This document shows positions 42,805 to 54,027 of a stretch of 64,000 nt of DNA, piece by piece. Source of the stretch: Ciborinia camelliae (lineage: Eukaryota; Ascomycota; Leotiomycetes; Helotiales; Sclerotiniaceae); NCBI GenBank assembly GCA_025890175.1, contig JANPYM010000014.1, forward strand, positions 1,573,829 to 1,637,828, given 5' to 3'. Within the stretch, counting starts at the first letter, position 1; each line of letters begins with the position of its first letter. The notes beneath the pieces were generated by a model, which saw only the letters and a program-made list of their open reading frames with translations, searched no databases and was not told the origin of the DNA. The translations under genes were made by a program, and so were the position numbers.

Positions 42805-45800
42805 ATGTCATCTACGGGGCCTAATACTGGAGCTCCAACGGATGAACGACTTCTCTCCAAATGGATTGAAAATCAACCCGAATCAAGTCAGTTACTGTAA
42901 GTTATAAACATTCTTCATACTGGTTGGTTGCCTTTCTGATTATTATTTCTAGGCTTGCGAGAAGTAACCTCGATGATCTTTTGGAGAAGGCAGCTCAGCC
43001 TCGACATGTGAGCATTTCCCACTCTCCAATGTTCAGCTCTGTTTCAATGTCCAGACCTACCTCAATGTACTGCTAGCATTGTTTGAACGCCCGGCTCTGT
43101 TCAATATTCAACTCTCCTTCAATGTACAGCATTGATGCTGTGCTCAACTCCGTTTCAGTGTCCAGATCTGTTTCAACATCTGATGTGGTTTCAATATCAT
43201 TTCATTTCAATCTCCAACTGTATTTCAGAGGCCACATCTGCTTGGATGTACAATTTTGGCTGGGCCTTTCAGACTGACTGTCCAAATTTGTAAATAGGCT
43301 TCCGGAAATGCATGCATCAAACTATGTCATTTTATCGAGCAGTGTAAAGCCTCACAATCCCCTTGTCTCAGGGAAACCGCGTATTCCGAGAAAAGTTGTC
43401 TAGACCTGTTCAAATTCTATTTGGAATGGAACGAGAAGAATCAACATCGATCAATGCGTCAAGTATTAGATCTTCTGACTTCTCTCCTTAATTCCCATCC
43501 AAATAAGTCTATTTCAAAATCTCTAGTAACTGTCATCGTGGAACGATTACTCTCCGTCATTAGTCATCAAGCTTCTCAACCCCTCGTCAAACCAGCCTTC
43601 AAAATCTTGGAGCATTTGGTAGGAAAGGGTACAATTAGTATCGATGATCTAGCTACTTCCCGAAATGAGTCAACCCAACCATATACTAGCATTTCTTCTA
43701 GTAATGAGGCTCTACCAAGCTCTACCCTTGATGGTATAGTTTCCGAGACTTTTCAATGGATGAACCTCCAGGATGTTTCCCCTTCAGCCGGAAAGTTCTT
43801 GGTATCCCTCTTTAAAGTATCAAAGGAACTCTCTAGTGAAATCAAAAGTGATGAAACCAAAGCTCACACGAGACTGTGGCAACGATGGATCAGTGAGGGC
43901 CTTGGCAAAAACCCTGATGCCCTTGAGAATATCAAGAATTATCTCCTTCCGCCTCTTTTCAAGCTCGATCGTGTTGGTTCTTTAGCCTTCTTGCAAGATC
44001 TCAACCAAAGGGGACCTCTAGATGTACAGGGACAAAATATGGAATCTGAGTCACTGGTTTATCTATCAGCAATAGAAGTTGGCAAGAAAGCCGGGCTGGT
44101 CGAAGATTCTAGTAAGCGGACCCTTCATGTTCATGGAATAGACCATATTAACAGTGATAGATGTCACCTCTTTTTTGAAACCCCAAAAGAAGAATGCAGG
44201 TTGTATCATTCTACATGAAGATACCATTGGCCCATTGTTAACACATCCTTCCGATACTGTTCGATCCTTGGCATTTTCAGTCCTGGTATCGTCCGCCTCA
44301 TCGATTCGACCATTCAGCACCGCGGCGCTTACATTTCTCCAAGAAAACATGGCTCATCTTTACGCTGACACCGATGCTAAATTCCGTAATGATGTTTTAA
44401 GCAATACTAAGCATATGATAGAACGAATCAAGGGTGCAACAGCGTACCTCATTAGAGAGATCGACCGCATGATCATTCAAGACCGTCAGGGTGATTGTAC
44501 GGATGCCAAAAAGCTACTTGAAAAGCATGAGAATTTCCTCATATGGTTTTTGGAATTTTTGCTAGGGGAGCTTGTACCTACAGCATCTTATCAACGACAT
44601 ATCACATCCTTAAGGGCAATCTCCTTGCTACTACGCTCGGGCTTACATGAGCATTCATGTGGAGATCAAAATTCGATGAATACGCCCGATGCCACTATTT
44701 GGGCTCATACATTGAGTGTTTTCAACCCAAAATCTATGCGACTAATTCTTGATCTCCTCATGGACCCCTTCGAAGATGTCAGAAGTGGAGCTACTACAAT
44801 ATTGAAATTGGCTAGTCCCCATAATTTCCAATCACCAAAAAATCATAATTCGAGAGATTTTGACGTCTTAATGGAATTTATTGGTCGTGCGGAGGATTTT
44901 GCAAAGCGTACAGGTCGGGCAGATTATGCAGATGGAGTTGCACGGTCTTACCAAATTCTTTATGGACTCTTAGACCCAAACAAGGGCCGTCTGAGTCTGG
45001 TCGAAGGCCTTATAACTGGATTAGAAAGGAAAGTGGAAATTGCCCAAAGAGATTTGGGTGAAGCTGTCCTTATTGCTCCAGTTCATAGCGACTTTTCAAC
45101 AATAAGGTAAATTATCCTTAACAGGTCTTGAATATTAGGCTGACTTTTGGTTTAAAGCTATATCTGGGAAGAGATTGACTTCTCACGAGATGATTCGGGA
45201 GATGAGGAGTTTGCTAAAATTCGAAAGGAATGGGAAGACTTACAAAGTCGCATCATTGCAAGCTGTTCCAGTATTTGGGACGCTGTAAAAGACATACTGT
45301 GCAACGACTCACCGGAAGGCCATATCCCCGAAGATGTTGATGATGTCGAGTCTATTGATACCAAAGATGTGTTGAGTTACAGCTTTAGGGCGATCCATGA
45401 ATCGAGGTGAGGCACCACCTTGGCTGGTTATGGCGTTGTTCTTAGCTAATTGATGTTTAGTAATCTGATGAGAACTGTTGTCACCAAGGCAAAGGATCGT
45501 CGTCATGATGGGTCTTCAGTAATGAGCTCTGAACTCTTCACGAAAGTAGGAAACTTAACTTTCGAACAACTTTCTAGTCTTCGACATCGTGGTGCCTTTT
45601 CTACCGTTTCGTTGACATTTGCTAGATGTTGTCAGCTTTCGCAATGCCATGCCTCTAATGATTTGCTCGAGACCTGGTATAAGGTACGTACCCCATATCA
45701 CTTGGTTCAATTAAACTGCCCCATGCTGACAGTTTAGGGTGCTTTACAATGCATTTTTGAGCAAGCTTCAACAACACGAAGATCCGCAGGAATTCCGGCA

Positions 45801-48273
45801 CTCGTTACCGGGATATTATCCGCAAATGGCAAAAGCCCAGCCTTCGAAGATGTAATGACGGAATTAAAATCTCTCGCCAGACGTCCTGTTGCGTTATCCG
45901 AGACCGATGAGACAAATTTGCCTCAGGTACATGCGATGAATTGTGTAAAGGAGATATTCAAAAGCTCTACACTTGGGAAGAGATCAGATAAGCATATCCC
46001 GGACTGCTTACAACTTGCTGCAGATAGCTTAATCTCCGACATGTATGTCCCCATTGTTTACATAATACTTCTATGCTGACAGAAATCAAACAGTTGGGCC
46101 ATTCGAAATTGCGCTTTGTTATTGTTGAGAAGTCTTATTGACTGTCTGTTTGGTACGAACGAAAATAAAGCGTCTATTGAAGCTGGATGGGATGGTCGTT
46201 CGACGAAACTCTCATACGAGAAATATCCACAACTGCCAGAAATCTTGTTAAAGCTCTTAAACAAGGAGACTTTAAGCACCGAGGATACCAACACCCCGGC
46301 GATTGGCGCTATCGAATCTGTTTTCCCCGCTTTAGATATCATTCGTCGTGCTGGTCCACCGGTTATGCTTCGTAATGAAATCAAGGAAAGAGTTTCCATG
46401 CATTTGGGAAGTAAATTCTGGCATACCAGAGAACTAGCTGCCCGTACTATGTGCACTTTTATGCTTCACGATGACTGGTTACTTGATTTGCAGAGCCTGC
46501 TCAAGATATCTAACCCATCTACTAATTATACTCATGGAGTTTTGATGACGGCCAATTTCGTGCTGGAACGTCGCCTCACAGTGTTCTCAAGCCCTCCTAG
46601 TAAGTACCAATGGCAGGCTTATATCTTCTCTTTCTAATTATACAACCTAGGTATCCAAGATCTCATCAGTCTCAAAGATAATATTGAGGCATTGTGCAAC
46701 CTTGGCCAATGCCCCGAGACTTTGGCAACTTATGTCGATTTCAAAAACCTCATCTACCAAATTCTTCTTGACGTCTCTTCCTCTTCTCTAAGCACGAGCG
46801 AAAAAGAGAATCTTATCGGTAACCACGACGCGTACAACATGTTATTGGACGATGATAGCCATAACTATTCAAAGGTCAATACTGATATATCTTACGAGAA
46901 AGCACGTGTGGGAAGTGCTTTGCTACATCAAGCAACTGCACGAGAAGCTGTATATATTTCTGGCTTGACACAGGATGTTCAAGCCCTCAAGAGAGCCTTG
47001 AATGATTTTTGCGACATAGATGTTGATACGGCTACCATATCCTTGGAATGTGTGCTGCAAGCCTGGAGAAATAATAGTAGTATCGTGTTGGAGGCGCTCC
47101 TGGACGCAGTAATTGTGAGCCCAGCAGACCTACAAAAGAGTGGGCCTAGCGCCTATGACCAGTACTCCAAAATCCTCGACAGTATTAAGCAATGCGATAT
47201 AGATCAATACCTGCTGGATATTGGAGAAATCGCTCATTTCATGGGTTCGGAAAGTAGCAAATCAGGACCACGTTTAGCTCATGCTGTAATGAGAACAAGC
47301 GGTACATTTATGCTTTTCAACTGGCTGAAATCTAAGGGGGATGACAGGACGCAGATAAATTTTATGGCAAGAGCAGAAACCCTGAGCGAAGCTGGAAAAT
47401 CACATAACGTAAGTCACTTCCGGAAAAAACCCTCCACATCATTCTAACTCATAGCAGGAGTTCGACACCCGTTTTGCTGCCGTCAAGGGACTCTCTTACT
47501 TATTTGCCTGCCTACCTGATGAGTTCAAATGGAGTTCCGAAATACTTCCATGCTTCATCACCCTTTACGATACCCTCAATGATGATGACGATGAGATTCG
47601 TGAACTTGGAGCACAGATCGTCTCTTCTATAGTAGGCAAACCTTTGATCCCACTGGCTGCGTGTGAGGAATTCGCAGAATGGCTGAGGCTTAAATACCCA
47701 CAAGATCAAATGTTCGGCTGGAATGTTATTTGTCGAATTACAGGCAGTGATGAGTTCATATTTCATGGAGCATATGCAGGGTTATCTTCACCTGAAGATC
47801 AGCTTTCAGCGGCAATGAAACAAGATGATGCTCTGTTTGTTGAGGAAGAACAAAATCTTTTCATTGATGAAGTTAGAGAAGCTATTCTTTGGAGTAATAT
47901 TATTTCAAGGGATTTTAAAATGCTGGAAGAAAATGGTTCTGGGAAGGAGCACTGGCAACAATATAATCATCTTGCCAAATGGATTCTGGGTGCGCTTCGA
48001 AAGCTAAACTTACTAATGGAGAAAGTTGATGGCCCTCTTGGATGGACATCAAAACCAAGTATGTACGCCTCTTGCATAAGAATTCTTCTGGGTGCAAATG
48101 CTATCATTGAGTGTCAAGATTCACTCTCGGAAAGTATATCACAAGTTCTTCACCAGAAAGAGATCAGGGAAGCATTGAATCTTTTTAAAGATCTTGGGGA
48201 AAAGAATGATCTTCACCCAAGTCTTCTGTCGAAAGTCAGTGAAAATCAAACTTCACTCCTCAACAGGAGGTGA
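42805..48273 (+). CDS. TRM732: Trm732/THADA-family tRNA 2'-O-methylation cofactor
   Basis: Large ARM/HEAT-like protein of about 1589 aa. Yeast Trm732 partners with the methyltransferase Trm7 to modify tRNA position 32, and human THADA is the homologue. Ten exons: 42805-42896, 42953-43007, 43298-44111, 44155-45106, 45158-45406, 45461-45683, 45738-46042, 46094-46599, 46651-47408 and 47458-48273. All phases close exactly. The DUF2428 core lies around exons 5-8: VLSYSFRAIHESSN across intron 5, LSSLRHRGAFSTV, STTRRSAGIPALVTGIL, LPQVHAMNCVKEIF and, across intron 7, WAIRNCALLLLRSLI. The start ATG at 42805 opens MSSTGPNTGAPTDERLL. Introns are 43-56 nt except the second (290 nt). The last acceptor is a tandem TAGCAG. 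Confidence 0.9.
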
Positions 48274-48641
48274 TGAGGCTTGAGATTAGCCTTGCCTCGT
48301 CTGATAGAAAGTAAACATAAACAAACTACCTACATGAAAATATTTTCTTCCGGCAACCATTCAGTGAAATCAATCAGACCCTTCAAACCATTGATAATAT
48401 TTTTGATAATATCAGAGTTTTGTTTATCATTGCTTATCACCACTTTCAACAGTGAAATATTATCAAATACTAAAGCCATCTCTGAAGGGTATTTGAATAG
48501 TGAGTAGTTCCTCCTGATATTCCCCTTTGCAAGTTGCTAATCATTATCCTGAATCAGATCCTCTTCATCTCCATTAAATCCACAAAGCACAACTAGCACC
48601 AGTACCTACATCCAAAGCTTCTTATCCTCACCGACTACAAT
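48274..48641. other. Intergenic spacer between two plus-strand genes
   Basis: 3' flank of TRM732 and leader of the next small gene. There is a local ATATTTTTGATAATATCAGA-like A/T region near 48390-48410. No gene is seen. Confidence 0.55.
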
Positions 48642-49043
48642 ATGCAGAAAAACCAAGTCATTGCGATGCTTCTCTGCTTTGTTTTCCTCCTCTTGTTTAT
48701 TATGATCTTCGTCACCATGCGACTTGTCAATCTTTTTGTAAGTATATTTTATGGCCTTTGATTGTATGAATTCTTGGACTTTGCACAAAGATGGCAACAA
48801 TTTTTCTCAATTGCTCTAATCATTTAAAAGCCGACAGCTAACATTTCAAATTACTAGTCCCATAAGATGTACGACCCATTCCGATCTTAACATCCTGCCT
48901 TTCCTCATTACTTCTCAACACACCAGCACAAAGCTGACGATATATTTAGTTTCGATGCGAGGTCAGCTCTTAGAGCAGATCGAGCACTTGATGGTGATGA
49001 TGGTGAAACGGCTATCACTGAGCCAGCTATGACCGCTGTCTGA
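48642..49043 (+). CDS. Single-pass membrane microprotein
   Basis: Two exons, 48642-48737 and 48927-49043, encode 70 aa. Exon 1 opens MQKNQVIAML and is almost entirely a hydrophobic helix (CFVFLLLFIMIFV) followed by TMRLVNLF. Exon 2 is soluble and acidic: HKADDIFSFDARSALR, then DGDDGETAITEP. The donor is GTAAGT and the acceptor CCAG, both phase 0. An alternative acceptor at 48857 (ACTAG) also joins in frame and gives a 42-aa form ending SHKMYDPFRS, with a stop at 48888-48890. The gene is too short for ordinary ORF calling. The topology is likely N-terminal anchor with a charged tail, and the compartment is unknown. The family is not recognised. Confidence 0.55.
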
Positions 49044-49501
49044 AACCTTTTGGCAGACTTATATCCAGGGTACGGGTACGCATGGTTCATGGTCCTCGGT
49101 GAAAATATCGGATGATGGATAGAGTAAAGATGCTTTCTGGTTACGTACAAAGGGGATTGGTCATGTTCATGAACTGAATGGTACCTTTGCGATGGATTTT
49201 ATTCTACAAAAATGTGTGGTGGATATGTTCTTGGGGATGTATGGAAGGCATGCCACTGGGAGGATGATTATTGATGGTATAGAGCTGTTGATACCGTCAC
49301 TTATGAATCTATTTCGATAGCTTCTACCAATTGGGAAACTTCTGTATGGGTTCATTAAGTACACCTCTCACCCGACTTTTGAATGTCCCCATTCACCTAT
49401 GTCAAACTTGAAGATCCATCCTAGGTTCCTAGTCCCTTTCATAAATCTCACCAATATGATAGCTTCCATACTCCATACAACCCACATCCCCCATCTTCCA
49501 T
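49044..49501. other. Convergent spacer
   Basis: 3' flanks of the microprotein gene and the secreted-protein gene that ends at 49502. No coding signal is seen. Confidence 0.55.
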
Positions 49502-50056
49502 CTAAGGCCCCAAGACAACCCAAATCGCATTTTTCGTCGTAGTCTTCGTCTGAACATCATCACTTTCATTATAAACATCCTGACACGGAAAAACCTCACA
49601 CCCCGAAACCTCCCCCTCACTCACCCCCTCTCGACTCTGCACCTCTGCACTCGCATCCCCATCCCCAACAAAATCATACCCCCACATCCAATGCACGCCC
49701 CCATTATCACAACAATTCCAAATGGCGCTCACGTCAAAAAACGTCATCTCGCCCCAACACCCAAAACACACCTCGCCCCAAATATACCGTTCCAAGCCGG
49801 GGTTTTGCGCATCGTAGAGCGTCGCGTTCACGGCTTGGAAATTGCCGTTCCAGCTGGGAACGCTGAGGGTGAGGATTTGAGAGCCTTGGATTGTTTGCAT
49901 GGGGATGGGGTAGCTGTCGGGTGTGGGCGTGAAGATTAGAAGTCGTGCGTCTGGGAAGAGGTTTTGGAATGTTAGGGTGTGGGCGTGGACTTGGGTGTGG
50001 TTTGTGGAGAAGGAAAGGAGGAGGATGAGGAGTATGGGGATGAGTGGGAAGAACAT
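49502..50056 (-). CDS. Secreted protein of the fungal family annotated 'DNase1'
   Basis: Single-exon 184-aa protein. Residues 1-25 form a signal peptide (MFFPLIPILLILLLSFST, then HTQVHA). The mature part matches the pattern of small secreted ascomycete proteins often labelled 'DNase1 protein': TLTFQNLFPDARLLIFTP near the start, VPSWNGNFQAV, WGEMTFFDVSAI, then GCEVFPCQDVYNESDDVQTK near the end. There are about six cysteines. The enzymatic name comes from database labels. I see no nuclease catalytic motif, so the function is uncertain. The spacing suggests a beta-sandwich fold like thaumatin-like proteins. The start is the ATG at 50056. The coding sequence is richer in G+C than the flanks. Confidence 0.8.
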   Translation of the reverse strand: MFFPLIPILLILLLSFSTNHTQVHAHTLTFQNLFPDARLLIFTPTPDSYPIPMQTIQGSQILTLSVPSWNGNFQAVNATLYDAQNPGLERYIWGEVCFGCWGEMTFFDVSAIWNCCDNGGVHWMWGYDFVGDGDASAEVQSREGVSEGEVSGCEVFPCQDVYNESDDVQTKTTTKNAIWVVLGP

Positions 50057-50813
50057 TGTTTTTTGGGGGGGTTATTTTGATTTGCTTGTTCTTGGTTCGG
50101 TCGATGGGTTTTTAATTTTCATATGGCGAAGAAAGAGGAATGGAATGTATGTCCCGATGAGATATTTTCCCTCACGAAAAGTTTGAACAGCAAAAGTTAA
50201 GATTAGCCAACTGAAAAAGATCTGATTCAAATACATTCATTTACATAGATAGGTATTTATATTCATTTTCTTCTCCATCAATATATTTCATTCCGCATCC
50301 GCAATACCAAAGACTTCTATCTTTCTCTCTGGATGCGGTCCCCTATATAAACGGTGCCTTAAAATAAAGCAATTGATGGCGCTGATATGAAACCTCGCCA
50401 ATTGGGAATGGAGATGATCGCCGAAAACAGAAGAATGAAATTGGGATTTTTTGTGAACAGTTTTTTTTTTCGCTGGTAGATGGACTTCAATTTTTCGAGT
50501 CCTCCCACCTACTAACTACACTTGTGAAGATAACAAACACCCCAGCCCAGCATCATCATCATCACATTCTTGCAACCCGCTGCCCCAAAAAGTACAATCG
50601 AACCCCTTTTCCCCGATCTTGGCTAAACCTCGGCTAAACTCCTCACCTCCATCCACCCCACCAACTCCCACCACCAACATTCACCAAAAGAAAGACCCAC
50701 TTTCCGAAAACCCACCAAAAATCGATACCTCATCCGAATTGTTCGAAAAATACTTTTTGGGATAGAGAAATCAACGGGGTACAAGATGGCCTCTTCAGAA
50801 AAGCCAAAAGAAA
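50057..50813. other. Intergenic region upstream of the secreted-protein gene
   Basis: Promoter side of the 49502-50056 gene, followed by C/A-rich sequence at 50500-50720. A T10 run lies near 50460. No gene is seen before the tRNA. Confidence 0.55.
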
Positions 50814-50913
50814 TGCGTTCGCCGGGAATCGAACCCGGGGCCCATCGACGTTGTTTGAAGAGATGAATCTCCTCAAATGGCAACGATGGATTTTACCACT
50901 AAACCACAAACGC
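50814..50913 (-). tRNA. tRNA-Gly (GCC) with intron
   Basis: Mature tRNA of 71 nt. The acceptor stem pairs GCGTTTG with CGAACGC (one G-U), the D arm contains TGGTTTAGTGGTAA, the anticodon stem pairs CATCG with CGATG, and the T arm is CCGGGTTCGATTCCCGG. The anticodon GCC is at 50879-50881. A 29-nt intron (50849-50877) sits one base 3' of the anticodon, the canonical place. The intron folds on itself into a 10-bp hairpin with a TTCA loop. Discriminator base A, and CCA not encoded, as in eukaryotes. A T4 run follows within about 10 nt on the transcribed strand. Confidence 0.95.
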
Positions 50914-51321
50914 TTTTTGATGTTCATCCAGGCGGACTCAAAATATAAGAACTACCGAGCACCCCTGCTTTAAATCCGTTTTTCGTAAACGGTTTTTGGT
51001 AAACGAATATTTTACATCTTTATTTTCCTCATACAATTACAAAATATGGTTTTCTGTTTTCCTATTTAAATTTTATTTACAGTTTTTCGAAACTAAGTGT
51101 AATAATTTTGGTTTACTTGGAAATTAAATGTTCATTCCCCTGTTTCAATTGTATTGGAATATTGAAAACTCCAATATCTATTTTTCTTTTGTATTCTCTA
51201 TTTCATTTCATTTCTTTTCTTTTACATTTCCTTATTCCCTCTCTTACGTTTCTCATCCCTTTCTCAAATTATATATGATTTTTCAATACTTGGCGTTTAT
51301 TCTTTACTGTATATTATTCAA
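50914..51321. other. AT-rich spacer
   Basis: T-rich sequence between the tRNA and the decayed fragment that begins at about 51322. The open frame here (from 51128) is a product of T-richness. No gene is seen. Confidence 0.5.
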
Positions 51322-51776
51322 AATGTCAAAACCCCTTTCTCTTGATGAGCTGCTTGCAGACCTCGAAGACAACAACACTAGGTAGTGGGGACTCACCATC
51401 ATCTGCCCCCCCAACAGCACGTGGCTATCGTATGATTTGGAAGTCATGGGAAGAGTAAGTTAAGTTATTGTATTCAACCTTTTGTATGTGGATTTACCAA
51501 CATTTTCTATAAAGCTATCTTACTCGACCCAACAACCCTGATTTGAAGCCAACATTGAGAGTTCTTCAAGAGTTTTTTACTATGCTTGCAAAGGAACGTT
51601 CCGGATCGTTGGGCAAAGGTCTGTAGATAAAAACACTAAATGAATATACTATTCGATTTAAATCTGTGTATGAGCGAAAGCATAATGAAGAAGTTAGGAC
51701 CCATGAAAGAGCTTCGCATTGTAGGTTTCCATTCCAATCTATCTGTTTTCCCATCGTCTTATTGACACACATTAGT
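51322..51776 (+). pseudogene. Broken gene fragment, possibly a recombinase N-terminus
   Basis: The ATG at 51322 opens MSKPLSLDELLADLEDNN, then the frame breaks. A frame shifted by one continues with YRMIWKSWE, meets a GTAAGT donor near 51453 and after a TAAAG acceptor at about 51514 reads YLTRPNNPDLKPTLRVLQEF and LAKERSGSLGKGL before a stop. A third frame then gives TIRFKSVYERKHNEEVR. Taken together this looks like one protein interrupted by at least a frameshift and a stop. The W-x2-YL-x-RP / LxxFF pattern is reminiscent of the helical N-terminal domain of tyrosine recombinases found in fungal mobile elements, but no catalytic domain is present and the link is weak. Confidence 0.4.
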
Positions 51777-51814
51777 TTATAAAAAGAGATCTTGCAAAGA
51801 AGCCATTGAATAAA

Positions 51815-53398
51815 TTACATTTTGATTAGCTTCGAAGCAGTGCTATGAGCTCCCACGCTTTTCCGTTTTTGACAAACCGATTTGTTATTCTCCTTGCTAT
51901 CGCTATCACTATTACCCAGCTTGCTAAACTCTGTCAACATACAAGTAATGCAGACTCCTTTCTGATCATAATACTCGTCTTTGTTACATCTACCATCTAG
52001 AGCAGTAGCGCGAGCAACATCACCTAGCCTTATAAAATGCATCAACAACACTGGACCTATCTCGATATCATGATGGATTCCATTAGCCCATCGAATCAGT
52101 TTTGCCATATCTGAAATGAGCCACGAATTTGTTTCCTTCCATAATCCGAGAGTGTTATCGGGGTCGGAATCGAGCGGGTCGTAGAAAAACAGTGCAGAGC
52201 ACCAAAATAAAGTAGCATTAAATAAACCAGTATCTGATTTACGAACACAATTGCCCAGAATTGACAGCTTGGTAGTTAAACGCTTGTGTTCGTAAACATT
52301 TGGGTTTATTCGCATCGTTGTTTGTATCCATTTCAACAATCTCGACTTAAGAGCTTGTGATATCTTGGAATCATGATCGAGTTGCTGATTTAATCCCCGA
52401 GAGTCTAAGTTAGCAAGCTGTTCCTTGGCGAGCTGTTCCTCGTCCGAATCCACATCGAAGTTCATTTCGATATATCTCGGGTCGTTTTCGATGTCATCCA
52501 AATTCACTTGAATATCCAGCAGTTCTTCAAAGTCATGAGAAACAATATCATGCACCATTGCCGAGTTATAACGAGGAAGAGTTTGAGGTAGTGTTTCTGC
52601 AGTTGTTGCTCCGATAACATTGACCGATGATGTTTCCTGTTCGAAGATTGGTAGTGACCGGGAGGCCTGCACTTCCGGGAGCGGATGAGGATTCTTGGTG
52701 TATGGTGGTAGTAGTGATACTGGGCCAAGTCTACTCCATTCCACTAATTCAGGCGTTTGTCCAATGTATATTTCCTTCATATTGGTTTTGTGTATGTCTG
52801 TAGGAGTATTGCTTAAACGATTACGAACTTCTTCCAGACCCACCAATGCATAATCATTTGGCTTGATATATACAGTGAAGGTTTTTGTATCAGATAAAGA
52901 TTCAAAACCAGAGATCAATTGTTTTGAGGTGTAATTTCGAGGTTTAATAGTTGTAGTATTCTTTTTCTTTGTAATAATAAACCCCTTTGCAATTAGATCG
53001 AATTGTAGACAAATAACATGCATTGAATCGCTGATTTCGGCATCGTGAATAGCAGAAGCATCGAGGTGAGATAAATTTCCTATATTTGATATCAAACGAG
53101 GCTTAGCAGTATCTGAGAAGTTGGTATCAGGAGGAAGTTGAACAACCAATAACATCTCTGTTTTCTGCTTATTGCCTCCAAGTATAATAGATACTTCAAG
53201 AGAAAAGTGAATATGAAGATGCCCTTCTTTATCATAGTATATAGCTATAAAAAAGTTGAGATTCTGCCCATTACACCTCAAACGAGAACCTAGTGTACAA
53301 GGTGTACCCGATTCATCCTCCCATTTTATAAACACTCTTTCGCGAAGGATGAGTTTAAGTTTGAGTTTCTCAATCAAAATCTCAGTTGGATTCGACAT
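51815..53398 (-). CDS. Hypothetical protein of 527 aa
   Basis: Single-exon protein, family not recognised. The ATG at 53398 opens MSNPTEILIEKLKLKL. The frame extends five codons upstream to a TTGCAG that could be a 5'UTR intron acceptor. Residues 1-200 are rich in alternating hydrophobic residues and could be beta-sandwich-like. Residues 240-350 are probably disordered and acidic. Residues about 370-470 look helical (SRLLKWIQTTMRINPNVYEH, LWKETNSWLISDMAKLIRW). Near the C-terminus a Cys pair lies in CNKDEYYDQKGVCITC, followed by a basic cluster (CQKRKSVG) that could be a nuclear localisation signal. It is AT-rich like the surrounding island, flanked by the broken fragment at 51322 and the minisatellites at 53591, so it may be mobile-element cargo. 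Confidence 0.68.
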   Translation of the reverse strand: MSNPTEILIEKLKLKLILRERVFIKWEDESGTPCTLGSRLRCNGQNLNFFIAIYYDKEGHLHIHFSLEVSIILGGNKQKTEMLLVVQLPPDTNFSDTAKPRLISNIGNLSHLDASAIHDAEISDSMHVICLQFDLIAKGFIITKKKNTTTIKPRNYTSKQLISGFESLSDTKTFTVYIKPNDYALVGLEEVRNRLSNTPTDIHKTNMKEIYIGQTPELVEWSRLGPVSLLPPYTKNPHPLPEVQASRSLPIFEQETSSVNVIGATTAETLPQTLPRYNSAMVHDIVSHDFEELLDIQVNLDDIENDPRYIEMNFDVDSDEEQLAKEQLANLDSRGLNQQLDHDSKISQALKSRLLKWIQTTMRINPNVYEHKRLTTKLSILGNCVRKSDTGLFNATLFWCSALFFYDPLDSDPDNTLGLWKETNSWLISDMAKLIRWANGIHHDIEIGPVLLMHFIRLGDVARATALDGRCNKDEYYDQKGVCITCMLTEFSKLGNSDSDSKENNKSVCQKRKSVGAHSTASKLIKM

Positions 53399-53590
53399 AA
53401 TTTGCTCCTGCAACTATAATTAGCGATAAACATAATAAAAACAATATTAGCCCACACTTTAGGTGTGATTCCCAACCCACCCAGGCTATATATAGAGCAG
53501 CCTTGACTCTTGAACAAAATGAAGGGTAGAAGTGGTTCACAAAACCTGATATATAAGTTGTGTTGGAGTTGGAGTTGCTCTAAGCAACGG

Positions 53591-53830
53591 GTGTTGAAAG
53601 ACCACCACTAAAAGGGCTATTCCAAACAACAAATATTGAAAAGACCACCACTAAAAGGGCTATTCCAAACAACAGATGCTGAAAAGACTACCACTAAAAG
53701 GGCTATTCCAAACAACAAATGTTGAAAGACTACCACTAAAAGGGCTGTTCTAAACAACAAATGCTGAAAAGACTACCACTAAAAGGGCTGTTCTAAACAA
53801 CAAATGCTGAAAAGACTACCACTAAAAGGG
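53591..53830. repeat. 43-bp minisatellite
   Basis: Between five and six tandem copies of a 42-43-bp unit built around CCACTAAAAGGGCT and CCAAACAACA. Copies differ by a few substitutions (ATTCC or GTTCT, GACC or GACT), so the array is somewhat diverged. Confidence 0.9.
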
Positions 53831-53852
53831 AGAGTTTGATTTGTAATGGATA

Positions 53853-54027
53853 TTGTGCGATGGTGTTGTGCGATGGTGTTGTGCGATGGTGTTGTGCGAC
53901 GGTGATGGTGATGGGCGACGCGACGGTGATAGGCTTCGGTGATGGGCGACGCGACGGTGATGGGCTTCGGTGATAGGCTTCGGTGATAGGCTTCGGTGAT
54001 GGGCTTCGATGATGGGCTTCGGTGATG
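53853..54027. repeat. Compound minisatellite
   Basis: Tandem copies of TGTTGTGCGATGG grade into copies of GATGGGCTTCGGTGAT and GGCGACGCGACGGTGAT. It directly follows the 43-bp array. There is no coding function, although all three frames stay open on the minus strand. Confidence 0.85.

Noticed and set aside
51128..51385. 85-codon plus frame
   Set aside because: The first 60 codons are T-rich Phe/Ser/Tyr noise; only the part from the ATG at 51322 looks like protein and it belongs to the broken fragment.
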